64,000 bases of DNA, taken from contig NC_133777.1 in the NCBI RefSeq assembly GCF_003597395.2, forward strand, positions 5,959,853 through 6,023,852, in the 5' to 3' direction. The notes below the pieces were generated by a model. The model made no database searches and had not been told where the DNA came from. It saw nothing but the letters and a program-made list of their open reading frames with translations. Within the stretch, counting starts at the first letter, position 1. Each line of letters starts with the position of its first letter. Shown here in pieces: positions 23,513-36,539 of this stretch. Both the position numbers and the translations under genes were made by a program. This DNA is from Chelonoidis abingdonii. Its lineage: Eukaryota; Chordata; Testudines; Testudinidae.

Positions 23513-24500
23513 CTACCTGACACCCACCTTGAAAACTCCATTCGTTCTTGAACTGAGATTTCAGCCCCCCGCTGCTTAAGATATAAAGCTGCAAGAGACC
23601 TATGGCACGATCCAGATTAAAACCAACTGAATGGTAAAGAGGAACAGGGAGTGTTGCCAAGTGCTCGGTCCTAATTGGTTCCTGAACCCAGCTGGGTTAG
23701 GAACGCACCTTATATAAACGTTTCTTCTTCATAAGGAAAAGCTCCCAGATCACAAAGGCATGGCCTTGAATTAGAATGGAATGGAAGCTCATCTCTGCCT
23801 ACCCCACTGTTCCTGAGCGCTGCTGTGGCGAAACTCATCATTTATAGTTCCTAGCGTCAGTTGCCTTGCCTTGTATTAGGTTCACCTACAGCACACACAA
23901 AACTATACAGCACCTGATGCCAGGATGGGAATTTTAGTGGAACCACAGTCTTCCATGGAGATGAGATCAAGTCCAACTGATGGTGGGAACTCCATTGAGA
24001 AAGGTCTCACCCCCAATGCAAGACTCTTCTCCATCTGGACCTAGTGAAAGGTAAGTGGTAGTGTTTTGGGGAGATCAAGCCATGGGAAAGGACCCTCTTC
24101 CCCCAACATTCAGGTAGGAATCTCTCTCCTGGAGACTCAGTTGACACATAGCACCTCAATTCTTGTTCTAACCATGTGGGAGATAACAGCTGTGCAAGCT
24201 GGAGGAGCAAAGCTGAGTTGTCTTGTTAGACATCTGTTGTTAATATTTCTAAGGTGCCCATCATCTGGGTGCCTAAGCACTGACTTCCTTGGTATGATGG
24301 AATGGGGTGGGATGGAGGTTCCATCCGAGGCCATGTTTGTTGTTACAACACATGCAGTGTTGCTCTGATGATTGGTGGCCACATACAGGTACCACTGTTA
24401 GCCATCCGCAGAAGCGCGGTATCTGTGATCTTTAGTTCAAAACCCACCTTCTCTGCTGGCACAGGGAGCTGAGGGAATGGAGGACAACTTTCGGATGCAC

Positions 24501-24634
24501 TCATAGAATCATAGAATATCAGGGTTGGAAGGGACCTTAGGAGGTCATCTAGTCTCACCCCCTGCTCAAAGCAGGATCAATCCCCAACTAAATCATCCCA
24601 GCCAGGACTTTGTCAAGCCTGACCTTAAAAACCT
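24501..24634 (-). repeat. CR1 LINE 3' end, antisense
   Basis: TCATAGAATCATAGAATATC followed by GGTTGGAAGGGACCTTAGG and CCCTGCTCAAAGCAGGATCA is the antisense 3' end of a CR1 subfamily. The ATTCTATG-type terminal repeat is visible. Confidence 0.85.
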
Positions 24635-25783
24635 TATTAACCAGTGAGGAGCATCTGGGCAGGGCAAATCAAGATGGGGCACATTTCAGCCTGGAATTGC
24701 AGCCTCCAGGAGCTGAGAGACATTTATCCATTAGGGGAACTCTAAGTGTCAGAGCATGCATTTCCCAATGTCCTTCCAGATATAGCATGTCCCAACCACC
24801 CCTCAGCGGCAGCTGCTTCTTGCTGCATTGGCTTTATGGGCATGGCCCATTTCCCATGCTCTCTGGGAGTGACTGGATGGTGCCCACAGCTCTGCGTCCA
24901 ATGCACTACAGGACTTTGTGTCTGATTGGCAGGTGTCTGTCACTGCTGCCCCTCCCTCCTGTGACACAGTGGGTGGAGGGCGATCCCATTTCTCTCAGTA
25001 ACGTTGCTCAGCCCATAATCTGATATTTATCATCCTTGTTACCGATCCACTTACAGAAGTCGACTGCCCAGCTGGGATCTAGTATCTCAGCTACCTCTCG
25101 CCCTGCCCAGCATCCCTGGCTTCCAAGAGGTGGTGTGTAATTTATTCTGACTGGCTCCGATGGAGACACTAATTAATTTTCCTCATTTAAAAAAAATTAA
25201 ACAAATGGTCGCAAATTCTAATACAAATTAATTCTTCATGGAGCACCAGGCATTTCATAAATCACTGGCAATAACTCTTCCTGGAAGCCTGAGTGCTCTG
25301 ACTGTGTTAATATATTCCAACAACCTGCATAGCGGCACTGCAGTTCTGTCACTCTGCTGATTTGCTAGCCAGCTTTCCACTCTTAACCCAGAGTCATGTC
25401 ACCTTTAAAACATTCATTGTCTGCACTTGTGGTGTTGAAGAGCATTCTGTGTCCTTCAATATACAAACCCTGGGAACTCGTATAAGACACACAAATTTTC
25501 CTGGGAAAGTACCGTGGAATTTAACTGAAACCACATCTGCATCCCAGGTGAGACATGTGAAACTCATCCATGCTGCTGGAATGTGAATGCCAGGCAATAT
25601 CAATAGCCTCTTCTGTTAACCCACCCTGCCAGCAGGTATTAGAATCTTGCATAAACTGCGGCATGTTTAACAACGGTGTTAAAATTACAAGCTACTACTT
25701 TAAGTTCTAAGGGGTTTCCTCTTCCTGCTTGCAGGGTAGGGGGCTCTTTAGGGAAGGGAGTAATCTGGGTTGGGCAGTGTGAC

Positions 25784-26815
25784 TGTCATAAACAGATAGT
25801 AGGAGTTAATAGAACAGAAGTACTTTATATCTCTTTGGCTGTAAAGGGTTAACAAGTTCAGTGAGCCTGGCTGTCACCTGACCAGAGGACCAATCAGGGG
25901 ACAGGATACTTTAAATCTTGAGGGAGGGAAGTTTGTGTGTGTGCTGTTAGTTTTGGTTGTTGTTCTCTCTGGGTTCTGAGAGTGACCAGACGTGCAACCA
26001 GGTTTCTCTCCAATCTCTCCGATTCAGGCTCTTATCAGTTTAAAATAGTAAGTACTAGGTAGATCAGGCGAGTTAGGCTTATGTTTGTTTTTTCTTTATT
26101 TTGCAAATGTGCATTTGGCTGGAAGGAGTTTAATGTGTATTTGGCTGAAAATTTTCAAATTTGTATTTTGCTGAAAGGATTTTAATTTGTACTTGTATAC
26201 TTAGGCTGGGAGGGTATTCCCAGTGTCTATAGCTGAAAGACCTGTACCTATTCCATCTTAAATTTACAAAGATAATTTTTACTGTTTTTCTCTCTTTAAT
26301 TAAAAGCTTTTCTTGTTAGGAACCTGATTGTTTTTTTTTTCTGGTGAGACCCCAGGGGACTGGGTCTGGATCCAGATCCACCAGGGACTTGGTGGGGAGA
26401 AAGGAGGGAAGGGGGAGAGAAAGGTTAATTTCTCTCTGTGTTTGGATTACTTTCGCTCTCAGGGAGAGTCTGGGAGTGGGAGAGAGAAGGAGGGAGGAAG
26501 GTGAATTGTCCTCTCTGTTTTGTGTTTCAAGGAGTTTGAATCACAGTGATCTTCCAGGGTAACCCAGGGAGGGGAAGCCTGGGAGAGCCAATGGTGCGGG
26601 AAAGGGTTTACTGTCCTTGTGTTAAGATCCAGAGGATCTGGGTCTTGGGGGGTCCCTAGGCAAGGTTTTGGGGGAACCAGAGTGTATCAGGCACTGGAAT
26701 TCCTGGTTGGTGGCAGCGCTACAAGTACTAAACTGGTAATTGAGCTTAGAGGAATTCATGCTGGTACCCCATCTTTTGGATGGTAAGGTTCAGAGTGGGG
26801 AATTATACCATGACA
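25784..26815 (+). mobile_element. solo LTR, 1032 bp, with perfect 5-bp target duplication
   Basis: TGTCATAAACAGATAGTAGG at the start, ATTATACCATGACA at the end. The flanks are identical GTGAC (25779-25783 and 26816-26820). It shares its start, the GACCAGAGGACCAATCAGG box (25880-25898), the TTAATTAAAAGC...GGAACCTGATTG region and its end with the LTR at 15150-15976, in the same orientation. No internal genes adjoin it, so it is a recombined solo LTR. Only a 5-bp duplication is seen, so the element class is left open. Confidence 0.9.
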
Positions 26816-27979
26816 GTGACAAAAGCCAGCGTGGAGCAAGGTTGGTTGAGTTGTGCCTCTCTGCCTTAGGGAGCAGCCTGCTTTGTCTCTCTCTGTTCTG
26901 GGTTCTTATGTGTTAGAGTTCTGGGGTCTATGAAATAAAAGTCTTATGTGGCAACCCTCCTGCGAGCTCATGTAATGTCTGTTTTTATCTAACTTTTCTG
27001 TGTTCATGCCATGAATATAACAGCAATCTGCTGACTCACTCCACCAGGTATGGCTCATTAACTGTGTCTGGAATATACACAAGGTGGGAGTAGCTTTCCA
27101 GGCAGAAGAAACTAGCAAGCTAGGACGTAGGTGCTGGAAGGAAACCCTAGCTGGGGGATAGCCAGGAAGCTGAGGCTGAAGTTTATGTTTTGTCCTTGTT
27201 TGTGTGTTAGCAGGCCCAACACAAGGAAGGGGATGATTTTTGAAGCTAACTCAGACTGGCAATGGGGTGGAGTCTCATCACGTTCACACACTTCAGTAAG
27301 TGACTCGATTGTAGAGCTGAGGAACATTCTCATTGCTCAGGGATGGCAACTGGAGGTGTTCAGCAAATCGGAAACCAGGCCACGTAAGTGCCTGATTTTC
27401 CCCAACCAACTTGAACTTGTTGGCCTAACTGCCCATGAAAGCGCACCAGGCCTTCTGCCCTGCCATGCAGTCTTCCCGCTTGAATTCTGATGAAGGGTCC
27501 GGGACATGGTGAAGGCAGGACCGTAAGGAAAATGGCTGCAGTGGCTGATTTTCAAGGGACTCCAACTGCCATTTTAGAGTTCATTTTGCACATCATCTAT
27601 TATAAGTTCAATCAAGTATTGCTTGCCTACTGAGCTAATTTTGCAATACCCATCAGATGGTATTTAACCTCCTATTATCATCAGTGTAGTGCACCTTGGG
27701 GTTTGAAAGAGTCTTTACTAATCCCCCGATCCACCTACCCTAACTCTTGCTTGTATTTCCTTAATTGCCCATCCAGCTCAGGCAGATAAAGCAGACAAAT
27801 TCCAGCTGCCTTCATTTGGGTCTTTGCTCTTAGATTTTTGATGGGTAAAAAGGGCAAATATATTCATCTAGCAAGTATATGCCTCCCAAAGTTCAATCCT
27901 TCTGCGTGCTTCCTTGTAAATTGGTTTCAACAGCAGGGGGAGAGAGTTCTAAGAACAGACGTTAAAAGGTCATTAAATA

Positions 27980-28215
27980 AAAGGGCAAAGAATACCTTTG
28001 TATCTCTCTATTAGCGATAAAGGCTGGGCTGGGCTGAGTCAAGCTCCCAGCTCTGTGCAAACAGACTCCAAATAAAACAACTTTATTGCAGGTTAATGAC
28101 GCCATAAAAATGTATTTCACTGTCCATTTAGCAGATGTTGAACATAAATATTTTGGATTAAAAATAAACTCTCCAATGTGCCACTGTATTGTGATTTCTG
28201 TCTCTCCTGCCTCCC
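27980..28215. other. repeat-free AT-rich block, possible conserved non-coding element
   Basis: Low-GC sequence without repeat signature, with GTTAATGACGCCATAAAAATG at 28092-28112 (caudal-type CCATAAA core) and ATTAAAAATAAAC. Guess from composition. Confidence 0.25.
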
Positions 28216-28443
28216 TTGAGTGCTTTATGGGCAGCCACGAATCACCCTGGGGGTTAGTTTAATCACAGTTTAAAATACGAAGGCGATAGAGTCTCCAACT
28301 TTCTAGGCATCGGTCTCAGATTCAGAGGCTCTTCCGTTCAGGTAACAGCATGTAGCAGTCATCATAACTGCAGCTCAGAGACAAATTTTGTCCCTGGTAT
28401 TTGGTACTTCAGGGTAGGATTTAGTCCCCTTTACTCCCACTGA

Positions 28444-28940
28444 GTAATTCACAAAAACACCCATACTGGGTCGGACTAAAGGTCCATCTAGCCCAGTTTC
28501 ATGTCTTCCGACAGTGGCCAGTGCCAGGTGCCCCAGAGGGAATGAACAGAACAAGCAATCATCAAATGATCCATCCCCTGTCACCCATTCCCAGCTTCTG
28601 GCAAACAGAGCCTGGGGACACCATCGCTGTCCATCTTGGCTAATAGCCATTGATGGACCTATCCTCCATGAATTTATCTAGTTCTTTTTTGAACCCTGTT
28701 ATAGTCTTGGCCTTCAGAATCTGGCAAGGAGTTCCACAGTTGACTGTGTGTGTTGTTTGAACTTCCTTTTGTTTGTTTTAAACCTGCTGCCTATTAATTT
28801 CATTTGGTGACCCCTAGTTCTTGTGTTATGAGAAGGAGTAAATAATACTTGCTTATTTACTTTCTCCACATCAGTCATGAGCGATCATATCCCCCATTAG
28901 TCGTTTCTTTTCCAAGCTGAAAAGTCCCCTTAGCTAGTTC
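28444..28940 (-). repeat. CR1 LINE fragment, antisense
   Basis: ACCCATACTGGGTCGGACTA through GCCTTCAGAATCTGGCAAGG to TTTCCAAGCTGAAAAGTCCC. This is the same segment as at 1-370 but extends further, with the GAACTTCCTTTTGTTTG and CCTGCTGCCTATTAATTTC regions. Non-coding remnant. Confidence 0.9.
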
Positions 28941-30177
28941 CTCACAAGCTAGGCTCACTGAACCCTCTGTGCCTTGGAGCAAAGGTGTGGGAAGGCAGAG
29001 TTTGCTGGCTATGCACCAAATGGTGCACCCAGATTTCGTAGAATGAAATGGTTACATGTAACATACACCAGGAACAATAGAGCTGCCTTTTTAAAAAGGA
29101 ATGCCATTCACAGCACTGGCACGCCTTTCTTCCCCAAACCCCTGAACAGCCAAAAAAACCCAACCCCGAAACAAATCAATCTAACGCTCTCCTCCCCCTG
29201 AAATAAATTAATATTTTAAATCCAAACAAAAACCCTCCTCCATGTACAGTTTTCACCCAAAAGAGGGAGATGTGCCAGAGACTCCCTGAAGGCCCGTAGG
29301 GTCTTCGTTATGGCTAGTGCCTTTACATGGAAGGCACCCAGGTACTATAGCCGTGGGCATCAGGCTACACTCCTCAGCAGATAGGTGTGCGTTATGACAC
29401 ATCTAATGACATAGCATCTGCTATCCCCATAGAATCACAGGGCCAGATGCTGATACCTTTCCTCACAGTGAGTAGCACCTTAAGCTACTTCTTGGGATTT
29501 CAATGGGACCACTCCAGAGAGCGGGGGGGTCAGAAATAGAGCTGGATGGGTGACTATGCCCCGTCCTGCCTCCACCACTCAGGAAAATTTCTCCATTTCT
29601 TAATTGGTTCCATTCCCCCAGTTTGTCCGCTGTGTATCACACGACTAATTCCTCTCCCTCTTTGGTGTTTACATCCTAGCTCAAACTGCTCTCAGGGCTG
29701 GCTTAACCAAGCAGCACAGCTTCAGCTCTTCGGATAAGTCAGTGCCCTCCAGCACCTGGCTCCGTCTAGCTGCTTCTCCCTGATGTTCAAAGCTCTTTGC
29801 AAACATCAGCTAACTGAGCCTCCCAGCACTCCGTGGAGAGCAGTGCCTTCTTTCTGCATAGTGAACGGGCCATAAAAAAACTGGGGGGTTTCTCTTTTGT
29901 GGGCTGAAGCTGGAAATTTCATTTCAAGTCAGCACGTCTGTAGGCGCAACCCACACTCAGACCAGTAAGGGCTGTGTAAAACAGGAGGGAGTGCCTCTGG
30001 GTTTGGCCCACTGGACCTTTAGGCTGAGTGAGAGCTGCTGTTATGACCATCCACACTCAGGGGGTTGCATATCATAGTGCGGAGATGTATCATACTTTTT
30101 TTTTCCTGAAAAGCTAGAACTCTGGCCGATGCTTCAGCTGAGTGTTAAACTGCAGTGCAGGATAAAGGGGACTTTAT

Positions 30178-30488
30178 CAAGGCCGCCCAGAGAATTTAGG
30201 GCACTTCGGTGGCAGGTCCCAGGGTGGAAGACCCCTCCACTCCCCCGCCGCGGGTCTTCGGGGCACTTTGGCGGCAGGTCCCAGAGTGGAAGGACCTCCC
30301 GCTGCCAAAGACCCAGAGCGGAAGAAGCTCCAGGGGCCCAGGCCCCGCAAGAGTTTTCCGAGGCCCCCCGAGCGAGTGAAGGACCCCACTTCAGGGGCCC
30401 CGAAAAACTCACATGGGGGCCCCTGTGGGGCCCAGGGCCAGGGGCAAATTGCCCCACTTGCCCCTCCCCCCATCCCCGGGTGGCCCTG
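30178..30488. mobile_element. GC-rich hAT-like element with perfect 8-bp target duplication
   Basis: Ends are CAAGGCCGCCC (30178) and GGGTGGCCCTG (to 30488), inverted with two mismatches. Both sides are flanked by GACTTTAT (30170-30177 and 30489-30496), an 8-bp duplication expected of hAT. The interior is strongly GC-rich, with a duplicated GGGCACTT(C/T)GG(C/T)GGCAGGTCCC segment at 30200-30220 and 30260-30281. Several overlapping ORFs are composition artefacts. Confidence 0.9.
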
Positions 30489-31529
30489 GACTTTATCAGC
30501 ATGTTTTGTGTTCTCGCAGACCCTGTTACATACAGACCAGCACAGCCTGTCGCCTAAGAATTCTCCTGGCTTTGGTGTATAGTATCCAGTCAGGGTCTGA
30601 TTCTGTCACCCTTATTCATGCTTTACTCACAAGAGCAATCCCAGTGAGCTCTTGTTTCAGGCTGTGGGATAGTCTCAGAGGGGAAGGCCCTCCTCTGGAA
30701 AACTAGACCCCTAAAACATCCTGCAAGGGCACAATCGTGCATTAGCCACAGGGAGGTGGGCTGAGCCTTCGTATCTCTAACCTCTCTGATTCTGTGACAA
30801 TGAAAAGTGCAAAGTCACTATGGGTTTGCTAACACGTACTGCGCACAGGTGTCAAGTACATGCAGTAATAGATGGGAGTTTATTACAAAAGCTTGTGTGG
30901 ATTTTTTAGTGTTAATGGTGGGGAGGCCCACACCTGCCTTCCCTTTCCCACACACCAAGTGCTGGGATGCTCAGCTTTGCAGAGGGGATCCCTTTGTAGA
31001 ACCACAGACAGGTTGTGCACAGAGAGAACTATTATCGAGCCAGCCAAAATTGTCCAGCCCTTGAGCATTATCCATCCCTGTAGCCCATCCGTGCCTGGTG
31101 AGCAGAGCAAATTGTATTTTAATTGCATTTCCAGAAAAGATGGTACTTGCCCAGGACTGGGAGAATTTTGCAAATCTGCGCTTCCTGGAGCTCAAAAGCC
31201 AGCCTTCTGTGATGGCCGCACTCAGTTCAGAACAGGCCAACTCTCTTTTTATAGAGTTTGTTGGTAGTTATTCTCCATTAGCGTGTCCTCTTCTAGAGAG
31301 TAATTGACTGGACCTCTGTTGCACTGTACATACTTGACAAGCTCCTGCCTTTGATGTGGGAATGAGTCATTCATTAACTGCTGGGACAAGATGTGCATGC
31401 AAACACCAGAGCCGATTGTTCTGCAAAAGGGGAAAAGTCAGACCTCAACAAACGGGTCTCCTTTGTGCCTGATGTAGGAATTAGGATTGATACAGCAGCC
31501 CTCTACCCAAGGGAGGCCTTGATTTATTT

Positions 31530-31870
31530 CTTTTACAAGAGGCAACATCGCATCACTGTAGGGAGAAGAGGGAGAGTAATATTTAGCCACAAAGCAATAC
31601 CAGCATCATTACATAATGGGCATGGAATCGCAGTGATACACAGTTTTTCATTAAAGCACCAGAGATCAAACTCCCTGCTGAATTGTTGTTTGAGTTTTCT
31701 GTCAAGGTAAAAACCGTTGCTGCTTGGGTTTTCATTATATTCATAAAGATTAAAAATGAAGCTAATTAGAAAGAGGTTGGCATGAAAAATTGCTCGCTGA
31801 GACCGGGAGGGAACGGAAGCCATACATGAAGCATTTACAAATGACTCCGCTTCAGAACTGATCGCACCCC
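31530..31870. other. repeat-free AT-rich block, possible conserved non-coding element
   Basis: No repeat signature. Regulatory-looking stretches include CATCATTACATAATGGGCATG (31602-31622) and GAAGCTAATTAGAAAGAGG (31757-31775). Enhancer-like by eye; unproven. Confidence 0.3.
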
Positions 31871-31989
31871 CTAGCAAGTGACTAACCCTGACACCACACG
31901 TCGCTGCTATGGGGCAGATATCACAGTCCTGGTTTTAACTCCTCTTGTGGCCTGCTGATTTGAACAGTATCTTGACAAGGGCAAGACTG

Positions 31990-32195
31990 CTGGTGTGCTG
32001 AGGTCACTGTCTGTCATGCTGATTGCTGTTGTCTCCTCGTTTCCCCATGCTCCTTTATCTGTCTGTACCCATCTGTTGATTCTTGTCTTGTATTTAGATT
32101 GGAAGCTTTTTGGGGAAGTGCCTGGAACAATGAGGTCCTGGCCCGTGACTGGGGCTCTGAGGTACTATGACAACACAAATAATCAATAACAATAA
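31990..32195 (+). repeat. LINE/SINE 3'-tail repeat
   Basis: TTAGATTGGAAGCTTTTTGGGG at 32095-32116, GGTCCTGGCCCGTGACTGGGG, and an AAATAATCAATAACAATAAT tail. The same family is at 23410 and 41053. Confidence 0.7.
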
Positions 32196-32289
32196 TTTGC
32201 TGGATCTCCGAGCTTGCTCTCAGCTAGCTCCGCTATAGCTGGTGGACAAAACAGCCAGTTCTAATGAAAGGCCATTGCTTACGGCAACA

Positions 32290-32560
32290 CAGCTATAGCT
32301 GTTTAGGAAATCTTTTCTTTTTCCCTGGGAAAAATGTGGATTGAAAATGGAATTTCATTTTCTTTGACCTTTTTGGGGATTTTTGTTGGGGAAAAAATGT
32401 TTTGGCTTTGGCGGCTGAAAATTGAGAAGAGGTTTCCAAACCTGGAAAATGTAGTTGAAAATTGATATTTCCTGTGGAAATGCCCATTTGGACTCCTGCT
32501 AGTTTCCACCAAAAAACCCCCTTTTTCAATGGGAAATTCTCAACCAGGTCTAAGCACAAC
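32290..32560. repeat. self-complementary A/T-rich interspersed repeat
   Basis: Dense GAAAAT/ATTTTC and TGAAAATTGA motifs, with partial inverted symmetry between GGGAAAAATG (32327) and TTTCAATGGGAAATTC (32525-32540). No ORF that looks real. Confidence 0.5.
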
Positions 32561-34289
32561 CCTCACAGCACATCTGCTCCCTCGCACATCTGTAGCTGGA
32601 TGCGCAAATGAGACCCATCCTGCCAAGTACTGGCAGCTCTTGGCTTCTAGTGAAGTGCTCAGCAACCCTGGATCAGATCCACATTGGGAAAAGGAGGCCT
32701 AGGTCCTTCAAGGGAGTTAGGTACTCGCTTGGAGGATTAGGGCCCAAATGACTAACTCCTGTTTGCATACCTGGTGCTTGGTTTCTCTCCATGCCATTGG
32801 GGGGGTGTGCACGTGCACATGGAAGGTTCACAATATTTGCTGCACCTGTTATTACTACACAAAGCCTTCTGGAGTGGCAAGGTCCTAAACAGGCAATAGA
32901 GAAGCACCAGCTGGGTCCTTCTACTGCATAAAGAGCAACTCATGCCCCGATTGGGTTGTGGAAGGAGTGATCCTAGCGTGCTGCCCATCTTTCTCCAAAC
33001 ATTGCAGGTAAAGGAGGAGGCCAGCTGTGCCACCTGTCGAGACCATACAGGGGAGCCAGCAAGCCACTCTCCACCAAAACTCAGCTCTCCCACCTTCACC
33101 TCCAGACAGAAGATGTTGGTTCAATCCCACAGAGGAGAGAGAACCAGGTAACTGAGGCTCCTGAGGCTTGTGGGGAGGGCAGATCCAGTGAGTGTCACTA
33201 ATATGGGCCAATTACTAGGCCTTTGAGCCTCCAAAAGATTTTTTAAAAACTAACGGATACAACAGCCTACCCAAAATGCCATGTTTCTGAGCCTCCCATA
33301 TTCCAGAAACTGTTGCCTACACATGACCACTGCAGTAAGAGGGGAAACAGAATCACAGCACGTGCTTGCTTAGGTGGGTCTAACCCAAGGCCCCAGGCCT
33401 GATCACCCCGAAAGCAGGGGAAGTTTGGATCCAGATCAGAACTGCTGGGAATTAGGCATGAACCCAGCCCGCATACAAAGGATTCAACTGCTCAGAAAAG
33501 GCCAAGCACCTCTGAAGAGGAAAGTCACTAGAAATAAACTGCTGAACGATTTAGAGTGAAACCAGCAACCTCTTCATTCAGGATCAATCTGACCCCATAC
33601 AAGACAATGCAAGCTGCAAATCCCCACCAGACAGAGTAGAGGAGTGGTCTCCTGCAATGATAGGTAGCATATCATCTGGCAGCACAGGTGAAATGTACCC
33701 AACTGCCTTTAATTACAGTAGGTAAGAGCTGAGCAAATGTCCAGTTCCCTGAGAAACAGCAGCCCTTCCAGAGATAGTTTGAGGTCAAGACTTCATTCAG
33801 ATTCCTCAATTTTGCTTGCAACTACAGGCTGCTCTCTGGAGCTGTGGGGGCGGCTAGAGAGGTGAGACTCAGCAAGGGACTTGCTAGATCTTACTGGATT
33901 TCGACCGCAGTCGAAATTGCTAAGCCTCCCATTGTGTTCTGTGACATTTACACAGATACGAACGTAGGAGTGAGGGATTCCCGTGGCTAAAGGCTGCATA
34001 TGCATATTGCTGCTGGCATCACCAGTGCACAGAGCACTTGCCCATCCGAGCCCAGAGGCTGTATTCAATTCTGTATGGCTATAGAGAAATGGTAAAAGCA
34101 CAGCCGTAGTGCATAGATTTCAATAGGATTCATTCTTTAAAAGATTACTTTACCTAAGAAATTAAAGCGCACAGAATATCCATCAGAAAGTCCCTTGGGG
34201 TTTATCTGTATGTTAAAGTTGCATGTCTTTAATTATCCTGCTATAATTAAAGTGGTACAATCCCCCCTAATATGGATGCAGGTATACTA

Positions 34290-34560
34290 GAATAAAACTG
34301 CTCATGCAGGTATTGCTTATTTCCTTATAGGAAGGGGCATAAGCTATACTGGCATAAGGCACCATTATACTGGTATAACTGCACACACACTAGAGATAAT
34401 ACCAGGATAACAATACAAATAAAAAGCAACAAAGAGTCCTGTAGCACAGATCCAGACTAACACAGCTACCCTCTGATACAATACAAATAAAACTCACACT
34501 CCTAACCAAAAGAATTATACCAGTACAAAACTGCATGTGGATCAAACCTTAGACAGCCAT
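34290..34560. mobile_element. MITE remnant with nested interspersed repeat
   Basis: Degenerate TATACTGGTATAA-type repeats flank an insert near 34425-34485. The insert has AGCAACAAAGAGTCCTGTAG and ACTAACACAGCTACCCTCTG, the two ends of the repeat family also seen at 40965 and 48475, here with its middle deleted. Confidence 0.55.
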
Positions 34561-34619
34561 AGGGGACTCAGTGCAGTGAGATCACCCTGCACTAATACAT
34601 TCCACATCATATTTGCATA

Positions 34620-35680
34620 AGTACACTAGCGAAATGTGGTCCAGATGAAATCACAAAAAGGTGGGTGCAAAACTGGTTGAAAGAGTGTACTCAGAGTAGT
34701 TGTCAGTGATTCGCCGTAAAACTGGGAGGATGTATCTAGTGGGATCATTTCTGGTTCTGGTACTATTCAATATTTTCACTGACTTGGATAGTGGAAAGGA
34801 GGGTATGCTTATAAAATCTGCAGATGACACCAATGTGGGAGGGGTTGAAAGCACTTTGGAGGTCAGAGTTAGAATTCAAAACAACCTTGATAAATTAGAG
34901 AACTAGTCTGAAATTAACAAGATGCAATTCAGTAAAGAAAAGTGCAAATAACTTCACTTAGGAAGGAAAAATCACATGCACAGCTACAAAATGGAGAATA
35001 ACTGGCTAGGTGGTCATACTGCTGAAAAGGATCCGGGGGTTATAGTGGATCACAAATTGAATATGAATCAGCCATGTGATGCAGGTGCAAAGAAGGCTAA
35101 TGTCAATCTGGGGTGCACTAACAGGAGTATTTTATCTAAGAGTAGGAGGTGAATGTCTGGCTCCACTTGGCGCTGGTGAGGCCTCAGCTGGAGTATTTTG
35201 TCCATTCTGGGCCTCACACTTTAGGGGAGTTGTGAGCAAAGAGTCCAGAGGAGAGCAATAAAATTGCTGCAAGGTTTAGAAACTCTGACGTGAGGAAAGG
35301 TTAAAAACCCCCTGTCATGTTTAGTCTTGAAAAAAGGAGCGGGGGGCAACACCTGATAAGAAACTTCAAATATGGTAAGGGCTGAGGTAAAGAGGATGGG
35401 GATCAGTTGTTCTGCATATCCAGTAAAGGTAGGGCAGAAAATAATGGGCTTAATCCGCAGCAAGGGAGGTTTAGGTTAAATATTAGGAAAAACATTCTAA
35501 CTGTAAGGGTAGTTAAGCTCTGGACCAGGCTTCCAAGGGAGATTGGGGAATTCCTATCCCTGGACATTTTCAGGAACAGGTTGGACATGCACTGATCTAG
35601 GTTTACTTGGTCCTGCCTAGTGTGGGCTGCTGAACTAGATAACATTCCTGCCTGACATTTCTATGATTCTGTGACTCCCA
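34620..35680 (+). repeat. CR1-type LINE remnant, sense (reverse-transcriptase 3' part)
   Basis: Short frames encode LINE reverse-transcriptase pieces: LFNIFTDLDSGKE and a SADDTN motif standing where FADDT is usual (34760-34840). Downstream is the ILTVRVVKLWTRLP C-terminal segment (35490-35530) and a CTATGATTCTGTG end near 35660-35672. Frames are broken by stops and shifts, so it is inactive. Confidence 0.85.
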
Positions 35681-36104
35681 CGATGAACCAAAGCTCAGAT
35701 GCTCAAAGGCTTTTAAGCTCCTAACTCCCATTCAGAGTGAGCTGCTGAGCCTCAAGTATAGATCTTGGTATTTATAGGTGTTCATCGCCACTGATATCAA
35801 TGAGAGGGCAGAGCAAAGGGTATCTGCACTGCACCGATTTGGGCTTTAGGGATGGGTAATAGCTCAGCCATGACAGGCTTTCCCGTGCCCTGTCTGTGCA
35901 AGGCCCTTTGTTAGGAGATCTTAGATGAGACCTCAAAGCTAGTCTACGCTCTATGGACATTAATAATCAGAGCAGTAGTTTTCCCTGGGGTGCTGCTGAA
36001 AGCCACTGATCAGGGTGTGTTGTATGTCCCCAGTCCACAGAAGATGTGGAGATGTTCCAACTCCCCTACAGAGCATGGGTCTATAGCTCAGACTGTAAAG
36101 ACTC

Positions 36105-36354
36105 AGGCTTTGTCTACATTAGAAAGGGTTTTCTGGTATAGTTATACTGGTAACACTGTAACAGCAAACCCTCCTACTGGAGAGGCAGTTTATGCCAGCC
36201 AAAGAGTGCTTCTGCCAGCAGCTTATACCAGGTCCCCAAATGAAATAAGCAATACCAGCAAAAGGACTTTTTTTGCTGGGGTAACTATTTACGCTCAGGT
36301 TTTTCTGGCAGAGCTGTTTTATGCCAGCAAAACTTTGACATATAGACTAGGCTT
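36105..36354. mobile_element. TIR element (MITE)
   Basis: AGGCTTTGTCTACATTAGAAAG at the left; the right end reverse-complements to AAGCCTAGTCTATATGTCAAAG. The interior repeats TATGCCAGC and ACCAGCAAAA. Non-coding. Confidence 0.7.
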
Positions 36355-36539
36355 TTAGCACTGGACAATCCCAAATTCAGTCCCTGCTGTATCAGCCAAG
36401 CGGGCATGCATCACCCTTAGGCAAAATTTCCCTTCTCCCCACAGTTCCAGGCTAGCTGGATATCCCACAACACCCCTAAGGTGGCTGTGTTGCAGTGGGT
36501 TTGTAGGCAGAGCAATTGTGAAGCCATTTTAGCTTCTTC

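Noticed and set aside
15977..25783. A provirus between the two LTRs
   Set aside because: No gag, pol or env remnants or primer-binding site are seen between them; each LTR has its own target duplication.
34700..34906. 68-codon frame as a gene
   Set aside because: The LFNIFTDLDSG and ADDTN residues mark it as a decayed LINE reverse-transcriptase piece.
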